64,000 nucleotides of DNA from the NCBI GenBank assembly GCA_025964715.1, contig JAOPYH010000144.1:1-64000 (forward strand). Direction: 5' to 3'. The stretch is from Streptosporangiaceae bacterium. Its GTDB lineage: Bacteria; Actinomycetota; Actinomycetes; Streptosporangiales; Streptosporangiaceae. Below are positions 56,061-64,000 of this stretch, piece by piece. Below the pieces are notes generated by a model that worked only from the letters and a program-made list of their open reading frames with translations, ran no database searches and had not been told where the DNA came from. Made by a program: the position numbers and the translations under genes. Position 1 is the first letter of the stretch. Each line of letters begins with the position of its first letter.

Positions 56061-57680
56061 ATGGGGCATCTTGAGGCGGCACATCTCGACTACTACCTGC
56101 CTGACGGGCGGATCCTCCTCGCGGACGTGTCCTTCCGCGTCGGGGAGGGCTCTGTGGTGGCCTTGGTAGGAGCCAACGGGGCGGGGAAGACGACACTTCT
56201 GCGGCTGATCGCGGGCGAGCTGCAGCCGCACGGCGGCGCGGTGACCGTCAGCGGGGGCCTCGGAGTGATGCCGCAGTTCGTCGGGTCGGTACGCGATGAC
56301 CGGACCGTACGCGACCTTCTGGTCTCACTGGCGCACCCGCGCATCCGTCAGGCGGCCCAGGCGATCGACGAGGCCGAGCTCGCGATCATGACGACTGACG
56401 ACGAGCCCGCGCAGATGGCCTACGCGCAGGCACTCAGCGACTGGGCCGAGGTGCACGGCCACGCCGCCGAGACGGTGTGGGACATGTGCACCGTGACCGC
56501 GCTCGGGGTGCCCTACGAGCAGGCGCAGTGGCGGGAGGTCAAGACGCTCTCTGGCGGTGAACAGAAGCGGCTGGTCCTGGAGTCCCTGCTGCGGGGTGGC
56601 GACGAAGTCCTGCTGCTGGACGAGCCGGACAACTACCTGGACGTGCCAGGGAAGCTGTGGCTCGAGGAGCGGTTGCGGGAGACCAGGAAAACCGTCCTGT
56701 TCGTCAGTCACGACAGGGAGCTGCTGGCCCGGGCGGCGCAGAAGATCATCAGCGTCGAGCCGTCGCCCGCCGGCTCCGAGGTGTGGGTGCACGGAAGTGG
56801 CTTCGGCAGCTACCACCAGGCACGCGCCGAACGGTTCACCCGGTTCGAGGAGCTGAGGCGGCGCTGGGACGAGAGGCACGCACAGCTCAGGAAGCTCGTC
56901 GTCGACATGCGGCAGTACGCCTCCCGCAGTGATGACATGGCCTCCCGCTATCACGCGGCGCAGACCCGGTTGCGGAGGTTCGAGGAGGCCGGACCGCCGC
57001 CGGAGCCACCGCGCAAGCAGGACATCGCGATGCGGCTGCGGGGCGGCCGTACGGGCCTGCGCGCCGTGACCTGCAAGAGCCTCGAGCTGACCGGGCTGAT
57101 GGAGCCCTTCGACCTGGAGGTCTTCTACGGCGAGCGCGTCGCCGTTCTCGGCTCCAACGGCTCCGGGAAGTCGCATTTCCTGCGGCTGCTCGCCGGCGGC
57201 GACGTCGGGCACACGGGGGAGTGGAAGCTGGGCGCACGGGTCGTGCCGGGGCACTTCGCGCAGACCCACGACCACTCCGATCTGCAGGGGCGGACGCTCC
57301 TGGAGATCCTCTGGACCGAGTACGCCAAGAACCGCGGCCATGCGATGCCGGCGCTGCGCCGATACGAGCTCGAGCGGCAGGCCGAGCAGCCGTTCGGGAA
57401 GCTGTCCGGCGGTCAGCAGGCGCGCTTCCAGATCCTGCTGCTCGAACTGACCGGGAGCACCGCGTTGCTCCTGGACGAGCCGACGGACAACCTCGACCTG
57501 GAGAGCGCGGAGGCGCTGCAGGAGGGGCTCGAGGCGTACGAGGGAACGGTGCTGGCCGTGACCCACGACCGCTGGTTCGCCTCGTCGTTCGACCGTTTCC
57601 TGACGTTCGGCGCCGACGGACGGGTACGGGAGACAGCCGAGCCGGTGTGGAACGAGCGCCGCGTGGCGCGCCCGCGCTGA
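56061..57680 (+). CDS. ABC-F family ATPase
   Basis: The 539-aa protein has two ABC domains and no transmembrane helices. Domain 1 has Walker A GANGAGKTTLLRL, signature LSGGEQKRLVLESL and Walker B VLLLDEPDNYLD. Domain 2 has GSNGSGKSHFLRL, LSGGQQARFQILLL and LLLDEPTDNLD. A charged linker of about 80 residues lies between. ABC-F proteins act on ribosomes, in translation or antibiotic resistance. ATG 56061 gives the standard MGHLEAAHLDYYLPDGR start; ATG 56052 is nine bases upstream. No resistance substrate can be inferred. Confidence 0.93.
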   Translation: MGHLEAAHLDYYLPDGRILLADVSFRVGEGSVVALVGANGAGKTTLLRLIAGELQPHGGAVTVSGGLGVMPQFVGSVRDDRTVRDLLVSLAHPRIRQAAQAIDEAELAIMTTDDEPAQMAYAQALSDWAEVHGHAAETVWDMCTVTALGVPYEQAQWREVKTLSGGEQKRLVLESLLRGGDEVLLLDEPDNYLDVPGKLWLEERLRETRKTVLFVSHDRELLARAAQKIISVEPSPAGSEVWVHGSGFGSYHQARAERFTRFEELRRRWDERHAQLRKLVVDMRQYASRSDDMASRYHAAQTRLRRFEEAGPPPEPPRKQDIAMRLRGGRTGLRAVTCKSLELTGLMEPFDLEVFYGERVAVLGSNGSGKSHFLRLLAGGDVGHTGEWKLGARVVPGHFAQTHDHSDLQGRTLLEILWTEYAKNRGHAMPALRRYELERQAEQPFGKLSGGQQARFQILLLELTGSTALLLDEPTDNLDLESAEALQEGLEAYEGTVLAVTHDRWFASSFDRFLTFGADGRVRETAEPVWNERRVARPR

Positions 57681-57700
57681 AGGCGCGGCCGTGACCTGGT

Positions 57701-58243
57701 TCAGGCCGCGGCCACGATGAAGGTGAGGTTCCCGAAGCCGATCTCGTCGCCCGGGTGTACGGGCGCCGGCCCGGTGAGGCGCCAGCCGTTGACCTTTGTC
57801 CCGTTCATGGAGCCCAGGTCGGACACCATCCAGCCAGTGTCCTCGCGGTAGAGCTCAGCGTGGAACCGCGAGACCGTGAGGTCGGTCAGGATGAAGTTGC
57901 AGCCCGGTGCCCGGCCCACGACGATTCGCTGCAGCCCCGCGGGCGGCAGCATGAATCGCGGCAGGCGCGGGGTCCGCCAGGCCGCCTCGAGCCGCGCCGT
58001 CATCGAGGACACCGAGGCGACGACCCCGGTCAGCCGGTCCACGATGCGGTTGGACGGCGGGAGGTCACGCGCGATGTCGGCGAGCTCGACCTGGCTGCGG
58101 GCCCTCAGCACCTGGTCGACGCGGTGCTCGAAGGTGTCGCTGGACATCCGGCCCTCGGCGACGCGGTGGCCGAGCACCCGCAACAGCCGGTCCCGCTCCA
58201 TGTCCGAAGCCCGAACCGGGTATGAGGGCGGCCGACCGTTCAT
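57701..58243 (-). CDS. DUF1707 and FHA domain protein
   Basis: The 180-aa protein has an N-terminal DUF1707 (ASDMERDRLLRVLGHRVAEG ... RMSSDTFEHRVDQVL, residues 12-50). The C-terminal FHA domain is at residues 105-175 (VVGRAPGCNFILTDLTVSRF, HAEL, SDLGSMNGTKVNG), where R110, S123 and N146-type residues bind phosphothreonine. It is probably a soluble adaptor for Ser/Thr kinase signalling. It is convergent with the ABC-F gene (stops 20 bp apart), with a short CGCGGCC/GGCCGCG hairpin in between. Confidence 0.92.
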   Translation of the reverse strand: MNGRPPSYPVRASDMERDRLLRVLGHRVAEGRMSSDTFEHRVDQVLRARSQVELADIARDLPPSNRIVDRLTGVVASVSSMTARLEAAWRTPRLPRFMLPPAGLQRIVVGRAPGCNFILTDLTVSRFHAELYREDTGWMVSDLGSMNGTKVNGWRLTGPAPVHPGDEIGFGNLTFIVAAA

Positions 58244-58328
58244 AATCGCGAGTATTCATTTCCTTGACGTCGCTGTCCAGCCAAGACTTTCGCGGCGACG
58301 ATCAGCAGGCTCCCCGGCGAGCTCCGCG

Positions 58329-59573
58329 CTATCGGGAGAGGAGGTCCCGGGCGATATGGGTCACCTGGATCTCGTCGGTCCCGGCGTAGATCTGGAACGA
58401 CTTGGCGTCGCGCGCCAGCTGCTCCACGCGGTATTCCGACATGTAGCCATTGCCGCCGAACAGTTGTACGGCCTCCATCGCGACCTCCGAGGCCGCCTGC
58501 GCCGCGTACAGCTTCATCGCAGACGCCTCGGCCAGGGTCGGAGTGCGCCCCTCCTTCTGCATCTCGACGTGACGGAACACCAGGTTCTGCACGTTCAGGC
58601 GGGCCACCTCCATCTTGGCGAGCTTCAGCTGGATCAGCTGGTAGTCCCCGATGGGCCGGTCCCACAGCACGCGGGTCTTCGCATAATCGACCGACAGCTT
58701 CAGGCACTCCTCGATGACGCCGAGGGCCATGGCCGCCACACCGGCGCGCTCGGCGACGAAGTTCTGCCGGGCCGACTCGCGGCCGCCGCCGGACCCTCCG
58801 GTGAGGAGCCGGTCCGCGCCCGCGCGGACGTCGTTCAGGAACAGCTCGCCGGTCGGGGAGGAGTGCAGGCCCATCTTGCGCAGCGGCTTGCTCTGGTCGA
58901 GCCCGGGCATGCCACGGTCGAGCACGAAGGTGAGGATCTCGCGGTCGCGCGGAGAGTCCCCGTTGTCGAGCTTGCAGTAGAACACGATGGTGTCGGCGTA
59001 GGGCCCGTTGGTGATGAAGGTCTTGCTGCCGTTGAGGACGTACTCCTCACCGACCTTCTTGGCGGTGGCCTGCATGCCGCCGAACGCGTCGCTCCCCGAG
59101 TTCGGCTCGGTGATGGCCCAGGCGCCCACCTTGTCGAAGGTCAGCAGGTCCAGGCCCCAGCGTTCCTTCTGCTCGATCGTGCCGCGCTTCATGACCGTGC
59201 CGGCGGCGAGCCCGAGGCTCACGCCCATCGCGGTGACCAGCCCTGGCGAGACCTTGCACAGCTCGATGATCGGCAGCATGCTCATCGCCGCACGCATGTC
59301 GCCGGAGCCGCGTCCAGGGGTGCGGCCGTCCGTGCCGTCCTGCGCGCGCTCGCCGGCCGGGCCGCTCTGGCCGGCGCGCTCCCGCTCGATGCGGGAGGCG
59401 AAGGACGAGCGCGCCATCTCATCCATGCCGAATGTCGAGTACAGCTTGCGGATGAGGTCGTACGGGGGGAGCTCACCGGCGTCCAGGCCGTCCAGGTGCG
59501 GCCGGATCTCGGCGTCGATCCAGTCCCGGACCGCATCGCGCACCATCAGCTCTTCGTCGGTCCACTCGATCAC
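58329..59573 (-). CDS. Acyl-CoA dehydrogenase
   Basis: The 414-aa flavoenzyme carries AWAITEPNSGSDAFGGMQAT (FAD and substrate site) and VEQLARDAKSFQIYAGTDEI near the C-terminus. In medium-chain dehydrogenases the base is the Glu of YEGT; here it is YAGT (A397), so the likely base is E275 in FVAERAGVAA, the isovaleryl-/long-chain position. A low-complexity insert of about 28 residues (66-93, Gly/Arg/Glu rich) sits in the N-terminal domain. The start is GTG 59573. The substrate is probably a branched or long acyl-CoA. Confidence 0.92.
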   Translation of the reverse strand: MIEWTDEELMVRDAVRDWIDAEIRPHLDGLDAGELPPYDLIRKLYSTFGMDEMARSSFASRIERERAGQSGPAGERAQDGTDGRTPGRGSGDMRAAMSMLPIIELCKVSPGLVTAMGVSLGLAAGTVMKRGTIEQKERWGLDLLTFDKVGAWAITEPNSGSDAFGGMQATAKKVGEEYVLNGSKTFITNGPYADTIVFYCKLDNGDSPRDREILTFVLDRGMPGLDQSKPLRKMGLHSSPTGELFLNDVRAGADRLLTGGSGGGRESARQNFVAERAGVAAMALGVIEECLKLSVDYAKTRVLWDRPIGDYQLIQLKLAKMEVARLNVQNLVFRHVEMQKEGRTPTLAEASAMKLYAAQAASEVAMEAVQLFGGNGYMSEYRVEQLARDAKSFQIYAGTDEIQVTHIARDLLSR

Positions 59574-59636
59574 AGTGCGCCCACCTAGGACTCGGCAGCA
59601 GAGAAGCTCATCAAAGCAGAGCCCGAAAGTAGGCGC

Positions 59637-60707
59637 TTACTCGGGACCGAGCAAGATCACATCCGCCAGGATGCCGCCCTCGGGGGTGTGCCGGTCCGGC
59701 GCCGGGCTGTCGTGGACGACCAGCAGCCGCGGGCCGCCAGGGCCGTCCAGGAGCGTGATCCCCTCGGGGTGATCGTCGCCTTCGCCGTACGCGAGGTCGC
59801 CGAGGACGCGCAGGTCCCCGGCGGCGACGACGGCGGCTTCGCCGGCGGCGGGACCACCCGGCCACCGGACCAGGCGCACGGGCCCGTCCAGGTCCATCGT
59901 GGGCCCGGCGAGGATCAGGAGGTCCTGGCCGTCGGGGCACAGGTCCCGCACGCCCAGCCCGCCGAGGTTCAGGAAATGCGTGCGGTGGAGCGCCCCGTCC
60001 TCGAACGGCCGGAGCCGGAGCCGTTCGCCGCCGGGGTCGTCCTCCGGGCGCAGCTCCATGATCACCGCCCAGCCGCGCAGCACGGGGCCGCGCAGCCCCA
60101 GAAAGACCCTGTCGCCGCGTACGGCGATGCCCTCGACGTCCAGGCCGTTGTCCTTGCCCGGGATGGCCAGGAACGGAGCCAGGTGGGGGTCGTCGTGGAG
60201 GAGGTCGGCGATCGAGTCGCCGTCGCCGCCCAGGATCGCGGCGGTGCGTCCGTCCGCGGCGCGGCGCACGACCTCCGGTAGCCCGTCCGATCCCGCGACG
60301 ACGGGCAGGCGGGCCAGGATGAACCGGTTGTCCTCCCGGATCACGGTCCCCAGGCGCTTGCGGCCCTTTCCGGTGGACTGCCCTGCCTTGATCCGCTTGC
60401 GTTTGAGGCTGTGCGAGCCCACGGTCCACAGCCACCCGCCGGCGAGGGCCAGCCCTTCGAGGTCGGCCTCCTCGTCCGGGCCGCCGGGCAGCTTCACCAG
60501 ATCCGTGAGGGCGAAGGCGCGGTGGCCGGTGAACTTCACCGGCTGACCGCCGTCACCGGTCGTCGCGGCGAGGCGCTCCAGCCGGGCACCCTCGTCGCTG
60601 GCCACCCACAGGCACTCGCCGTCCTGACGGACGCCGGAGAGGTTGGCGTGGATCTCGGAGTCGGTCTGGTGGCCGATCCGCAGCTCGACCCGGCGTTCGA
60701 CGATCAC
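59637..60707 (-). CDS. DUF3616 domain protein
   Basis: The 356-aa protein has beta-propeller-like repeating blocks: RIGHQTDSEIHANLSGVRQD, DLEGLALAGGWLWTVGSHSL, GLDVEGIAVRGDRVFLGLRG and GITLLDGPGGPRLLVVHDS. DUF3616 proteins are soluble and of unknown function. GTG 60707 is preferred over an upstream GTG at 60725 because the conserved VELRIGHQTDSE follows. Lies 59 bp upstream of the acyl-CoA dehydrogenase on the same strand, possibly co-transcribed. Confidence 0.88.
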   Translation of the reverse strand: MIVERRVELRIGHQTDSEIHANLSGVRQDGECLWVASDEGARLERLAATTGDGGQPVKFTGHRAFALTDLVKLPGGPDEEADLEGLALAGGWLWTVGSHSLKRKRIKAGQSTGKGRKRLGTVIREDNRFILARLPVVAGSDGLPEVVRRAADGRTAAILGGDGDSIADLLHDDPHLAPFLAIPGKDNGLDVEGIAVRGDRVFLGLRGPVLRGWAVIMELRPEDDPGGERLRLRPFEDGALHRTHFLNLGGLGVRDLCPDGQDLLILAGPTMDLDGPVRLVRWPGGPAAGEAAVVAAGDLRVLGDLAYGEGDDHPEGITLLDGPGGPRLLVVHDSPAPDRHTPEGGILADVILLGPE

Positions 60708-60784
60708 GCGTCGATGGTGCCACACCCCAGGTCCAGCGAGGTCCGCATGGCGGAACGCTGACTTTGATCTACATTGTAAAGGCG

Positions 60785-61954
60785 TCAGCCGGTCCAGCGC
60801 ACCTGAAGCTCGGCGGGCTTGCGGAAGACGAGCCCGAGCGGCTCCGCCAGGCCTTCGAGCCGCAGACCCGGCAGGCGGTCGAGCAGCCCGCGCAGCGCGG
60901 TGCGGGTCTCCAGCCGGGCCAGATGCGCGCCGAAGCAGAAGTGCGGGCCGTGCGCGAAGGCGAGGTGCCGGGAGCTGTTCGGCCGGCGGACGTCGAACCG
61001 GTCCGGATCGGGGAACACCGCCGGGTCCCGGTTGGCGCCGGTGATCGACACGCGTACGAGGTCTCCCTTACGGATCGTGGCCGTGCCCAGGCCGACATCG
61101 CGGGTGGCGTACCGGTCCACGACCGCGGCCGACGGCTCCAGGCGCAGCGACTCCTCGATGGCGGCATCGAGGAGAACCGGATCCGCCCGGACGAGCGCGA
61201 GCTCGCCGGGATGGCTCAGCAGATGCAGAACGGCGTTGACGATCATCCCTTCGGTGGTGTCGATCCCGCCGAACATCAGGACCGCCGCATTCGCCACCAC
61301 CTCGGCCGTGGTGAGGCCCTCCTCCTGTCCCGCCGCGGTCACCAGCAAAGACGAGTCCTGCCCCGCCGCGATGGCGCTCTCCACGGCGGCCCGCAGCCGG
61401 CCGTGTGCCGCGCCGGCCTCACCTCGCCCGCCCGCCGTGATGTCGGAGATCGCCGCCACGAAGGCGTCGTACCAGGACCGGATGGTCCGGGCGTCGGCGT
61501 CCGGCAGTCCGAGGGCCTCGGCCACCACGGCCACGGCCAGGGGGCCGGCGAAGTCGCCGCGCAGCTCGGCTGCGCCGGCCGGCCTCATCGCCGTGATCAG
61601 GCGGTCCACCTCCGCCTCCACGAAGGCGGTGAACCGCGCTCGCGTCTGCGCGGGCCGGAACGGCCGGGCGAACGGCTCACGGTGCCGGGCGTGCACCGCT
61701 CCGTCGAGCGAGAGCATGCTGACCCCGATCACCTGAGCGGTCGAGAACCGTGGGTCGTCGACGGTGAAGGTCTCCGCATCGCGCATGACGCCCAACGCGA
61801 GGTCGTGGCCCGTGACCAGCCAGCCCTCCAGAGCGCCGACCCACGAGACCGGCTCGGTGGCGCGCATCCGCGCGAGTACGGCGTGCGGATCACCGGACAG
61901 CTCACCCGCGGTGGTCGTGGCGCCGATGGGGAAGGGGGGCACGGGAGAGATCAC
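60785..61954 (-). CDS. Cytochrome P450
   Basis: The 389-aa heme monooxygenase has its proximal ligand C340 in FAHGPHFCFGAHLAR. The I-helix oxygen-activating motif is GGIDTTEG (the usual first residue Ala is Gly). The K-helix ExxR is in EESLRLEPSA. It is a soluble bacterial class using ferredoxin and reductase, neither of which is encoded nearby. GTG/ATG start MISPVPPF at 61954. The substrate cannot be inferred; it sits between DUF3616 and kamA on the same strand. Confidence 0.94.
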   Translation of the reverse strand: MISPVPPFPIGATTTAGELSGDPHAVLARMRATEPVSWVGALEGWLVTGHDLALGVMRDAETFTVDDPRFSTAQVIGVSMLSLDGAVHARHREPFARPFRPAQTRARFTAFVEAEVDRLITAMRPAGAAELRGDFAGPLAVAVVAEALGLPDADARTIRSWYDAFVAAISDITAGGRGEAGAAHGRLRAAVESAIAAGQDSSLLVTAAGQEEGLTTAEVVANAAVLMFGGIDTTEGMIVNAVLHLLSHPGELALVRADPVLLDAAIEESLRLEPSAAVVDRYATRDVGLGTATIRKGDLVRVSITGANRDPAVFPDPDRFDVRRPNSSRHLAFAHGPHFCFGAHLARLETRTALRGLLDRLPGLRLEGLAEPLGLVFRKPAELQVRWTG

Positions 61955-62005
61955 CCGCTCAGCCTAGGTCCGGCCGTCCCGGCACGCCCTTCCAGGGACG
62001 AGGAG

Positions 62006-63358
62006 TCAGGCCGGGGCGTACCGCCGCCACCACTCCTGGCCGGCCGGGGACAGGGTGTCGATCGGGTCGTAGTACTCATACATCCGGGTGAGGGCGTCCG
62101 GGTCCTCGCCTTCGATGCCGGTGCGGTAGTTCTTGGTCCAGTAGGAAATGCCGCGCTCGCGATCGTAGTCCGCGATCTGGTGCACCCAGCGCTTGCCGAC
62201 GTAGGGCACATCGCACACGATCCGTGGCGTGGCGAACCCCGGCAGGTACCCCATGATCGCGTGCTGCAGCTCCTGCGCCTCCCAGACCGCGAGCCGCCAG
62301 TGCTCACTGAACGGGATCATGTCGCACATGTACAGGTAGTACGGCAGGATCGCGGCCTCGTCGAGGAGCGCGAAGCTCAGGTCCAACAGTGCCTCGGGGC
62401 TGTCGTTGACCCCGCGCAGGAGCACGCCCTGGTTGCGCACGTCCCGGATACCCGTGTCGAGCATGGCCCGGGCCGCCTTGGCGACCAGCGGGGTCACCGA
62501 CCGGACCGTGTTGACGTGCGTGTGGATCGCGATCTGCACCCCGCGCTCGTGCGCCTTGGCCGCCAGCCGCTCCATCCCCGCGCGGACCTCGTCCTGCAAC
62601 CAGTGTTGCGGCAGCCCCATCAGCGCCTTGGTCGCCAGCCGGATGTCGCGGATGTTGTCTATTCGGATGAGCTGGGAGACGAAGTTCTCCAGGCGCGGCC
62701 AGGGCAGGTTGGCGACGTCACCGCCGGAGACGACGACGTCCCGTACACCCGGGGTCCGGCGCAGGTAGTCCAGCATGGCGTCGTGCCGGTCCGCGGGCCG
62801 CAGGCCGAATTTGTGCTTTTCGATGGCCGGCGTGGAGGTGCCCACCAGGTCCATCCGGGTGCAGTGCCCGCAGTACTGCGGGCAGGTCGGGAGCAGTTCG
62901 GCCAGCACCTTGGTCGGATAGCGGTGCGTCAGGCCCTCCACAGCCCACATCTCGGCCTCGTGCAGGGAGTCGCGGGCCGAATGCGGATGGGAGGGCCAGT
63001 CGGTTCGCCGGTCGCTGAACACCGGCAGCATGTAGCGCCGCACCGGATCGGCGTAGAAGGCCTCCGTGGACTCGACGTCCATGGTGTTGACCATCTGCGG
63101 CGGGATGAGCATCGACATCGTGGCGCGGTGGCGCTGGTCGCGCTCGAGGTCGGCGTAGAACTCCTCCCGGAGCAGACCGCCCATGACCTCCCGGAGCTGG
63201 CGGATGTTCTTCACGCAGTGGGCCCGTTGCCACTGCGCCGACTCCCACTCCTCGCAGGTCACGCCCGCCCAGCCGGGGAAACGACGCCAGTCGGGTTCGA
63301 CGAGCTCCCGGCGCCGGTATGCATACGGCTGTGGCCGCGCGTGAACGTCGATGGTCAC
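62006..63358 (-). CDS. kamA: Lysine 2,3-aminomutase-family radical SAM enzyme
   Basis: The 450-aa PLP/SAM enzyme predicted to make beta-lysine from lysine has its radical SAM cluster in CPQYCGHC (C159, C163, C166) and the glycine-rich SGGD at 211-214. D346 (YMCDM) and D383 (IVCDVP) match the two aspartates holding the lysine epsilon-amine in the clostridial enzyme. K389 in VGK is the likely PLP lysine, one residue closer than in the GGGGK of classical KamA. C-terminal zinc cysteines of the clostridial enzyme are absent. GTG 63358 has GGAGG upstream. It is divergent from 3,5-diaminohexanoate dehydrogenase. Confidence 0.9.
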   Translation of the reverse strand: MTIDVHARPQPYAYRRRELVEPDWRRFPGWAGVTCEEWESAQWQRAHCVKNIRQLREVMGGLLREEFYADLERDQRHRATMSMLIPPQMVNTMDVESTEAFYADPVRRYMLPVFSDRRTDWPSHPHSARDSLHEAEMWAVEGLTHRYPTKVLAELLPTCPQYCGHCTRMDLVGTSTPAIEKHKFGLRPADRHDAMLDYLRRTPGVRDVVVSGGDVANLPWPRLENFVSQLIRIDNIRDIRLATKALMGLPQHWLQDEVRAGMERLAAKAHERGVQIAIHTHVNTVRSVTPLVAKAARAMLDTGIRDVRNQGVLLRGVNDSPEALLDLSFALLDEAAILPYYLYMCDMIPFSEHWRLAVWEAQELQHAIMGYLPGFATPRIVCDVPYVGKRWVHQIADYDRERGISYWTKNYRTGIEGEDPDALTRMYEYYDPIDTLSPAGQEWWRRYAPA

Positions 63359-63424
63359 CGGCGCCTCCAGGGCGGTCAGGTCTGTACAAAATCTGTCTCA
63401 GGCGGCACAGTACGGGAAGTATTC

Positions 63425-63438
63425 CTCTAGAACTAGAG
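63425..63438. promoter_or_regulatory. Palindromic operator candidate between kamA and kdd
   Basis: CTCTAGAACTAGAG has perfect 6-bp arms (CTCTAG/CTAGAG) around AA in the 175-bp divergent promoter region. CTAG-containing palindromes are rare in this GC-rich DNA, so chance is unlikely but not excluded. It may bind a regulator controlling both lysine-catabolism genes. Confidence 0.5.
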
Positions 63439-63533
63439 TTGCCCCGGATATCCTCCTGGTCAACCTAGGCAGATGCACGATTTGGCCCGGGTGACGTCAG
63501 CCGCGGCGACGGCGCCCGACAGCGGGGGTGGAC

Positions 63534-64000
63534 ATGAGCGATCGACCGGCGCGGGAAGCCTCCTCGATCGGGCTGCACCGGGTCACCGACGCGCGGACCG
63601 TACTGCCCCAGGCGGCGCACCGGCTCGATCCCGCGCCGAGCATCCGACCGGACGAGGTGCGGGTCCGGGTCGAGCGGCTCAATCTGGACGCGGCGTCCTA
63701 TCGGCAGCTGTTCACCAAGCACGGGGGAGACCCCGGCGCCATCCGCGGCGAGGTCCTCGAGATCGTCCGCGAGCGCGGCAAAATGCAGAATCCGGTCACC
63801 GGCTCCGGCGGCATGCTCGTCGGCACGGTGGAGGAGGTGGGCCCGGAGTCGCCGCTGGGCCTGCGCCCCGGACAGCGGATCGCGACCCTGGTGTCGCTCA
63901 CCCTGACCCCGCTGGAGATCACCGACGGCCTGGCCGGCTGGGACGGGCTCAGCGAGCAGGTCCCGGCCGAGGGCCACGCGATCCTGTTCGGCCGGTCGAT
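63534..64000 (+). CDS. kdd: L-erythro-3,5-diaminohexanoate dehydrogenase, N-terminal part (cut by window edge)
   Basis: The first 155 residues are present. GEVLEIVRERGKMQNPVTGS and GGMLVGTVEEVG match the conserved start of 3,5-diaminohexanoate dehydrogenase, which oxidatively deaminates the product made from beta-lysine by the 5,6-aminomutase. The ATG at 63534 has AGCGGGGGTGG upstream. It is divergent from kamA, so the pair belongs to the lysine-to-acetoacetate/butyrate-type pathway; kamDE, kce and kal would be expected to the right. The NAD-binding domain is outside the window. Confidence 0.9.
   Translation, partial: MSDRPAREASSIGLHRVTDARTVLPQAAHRLDPAPSIRPDEVRVRVERLNLDAASYRQLFTKHGGDPGAIRGEVLEIVRERGKMQNPVTGSGGMLVGTVEEVGPESPLGLRPGQRIATLVSLTLTPLEITDGLAGWDGLSEQVPAEGHAILFGRS

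Noticed and set aside
60764-63430. An 888-codon open frame on the plus strand opposite the P450 and kamA genes
   Set aside because: It spans two well-defined genes on the other strand and has no recognisable motif; it is an antisense shadow.

Overview
The window is high-GC chromosomal DNA from a filamentous-type actinobacterium. The evidence is pervasive GC3 bias, many GTG starts, a pupylation/Tat block (pafA, FKBP, DUF3866, pafBC, tatAC, helY), DUF397 and DUF1707-FHA proteins, F420-dependent LLM oxidoreductases, and NgcEFG/MsiK-type sugar transport. The mixture suggests Streptosporangiales or a near relative rather than Streptomyces. That placement is inference. About 50 protein genes are well supported. 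I saw no rRNA, tRNA, CRISPR array, insertion sequence or prophage.

Layout. 1-1.4 kb: the start of a sensor kinase, divergent from a beta-carbonic anhydrase. 1.5-11.4 kb: a glycan gene island on alternating strands (three GT4, one GT9, a GT2-containing fusion, an alcohol-dehydrogenase-like/Gfo-Idh-MocA pair, and UDP-galactopyranose mutase), pointing to a galactofuranose-containing surface glycan. 11.6-14.3 kb: small membrane protein, DUF1348, an orphan DUF397 protein and asparaginase. 14.3-19.6 kb: a formate dehydrogenase operon whose catalytic subunit has an in-frame UGA (selenocysteine) followed by a SECIS hairpin. 19.7-24.1 kb: F420 oxidoreductase, TetR regulator, and a fused TrpE-TrpG preceded by a classical Trp leader peptide and attenuator. 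24.2-34.2 kb: pafA-FKBP-(DUF3866)-pafBC-tatAC-helY. 34.3-37.6 kb: a Crp/Fnr regulator, a 5'-3' exonuclease and an M24 peptidase.

37.8-45.4 kb: a complete sugar ABC operon (ATPase, binding protein, two permeases, the first with an inserted extracytoplasmic beta-sandwich domain), then a second MalK/MsiK-type ATPase divergent from a LacI regulator with a perfect 18-bp operator between them. 45.4-48.1 kb: AsnC/Lrp regulator, LLM oxidoreductase, and an uncharacterised two-gene unit (an 86-aa protein with a repeated GPAEWLLVFL motif, and a membrane protein). 48.4-53 kb: an NgcEFG-like transporter coupled to a GH4 glycosidase. It has no ATPase of its own, so it may use the MsiK-type ATPase nearby. 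53-62 kb: assorted metabolic genes (VOC proteins, 2-hydroxyacid dehydrogenase, amidohydrolase, ABC-F, DUF1707-FHA, acyl-CoA dehydrogenase, DUF3616, P450). 62-64 kb: a lysine 2,3-aminomutase-like radical SAM enzyme divergent from 3,5-diaminohexanoate dehydrogenase (cut by the window edge), indicating lysine breakdown via beta-lysine.

Most noteworthy signals: the UGA/SECIS in fdhA, with the GGUCU loop 18 nt after the UGA; the Trp attenuator; the LacI palindrome; the permease insert domain; the GPAEWLLVFL-repeat small protein; the divergent KamA variant next to Kdd; and pafA separated from pup/prcBA.
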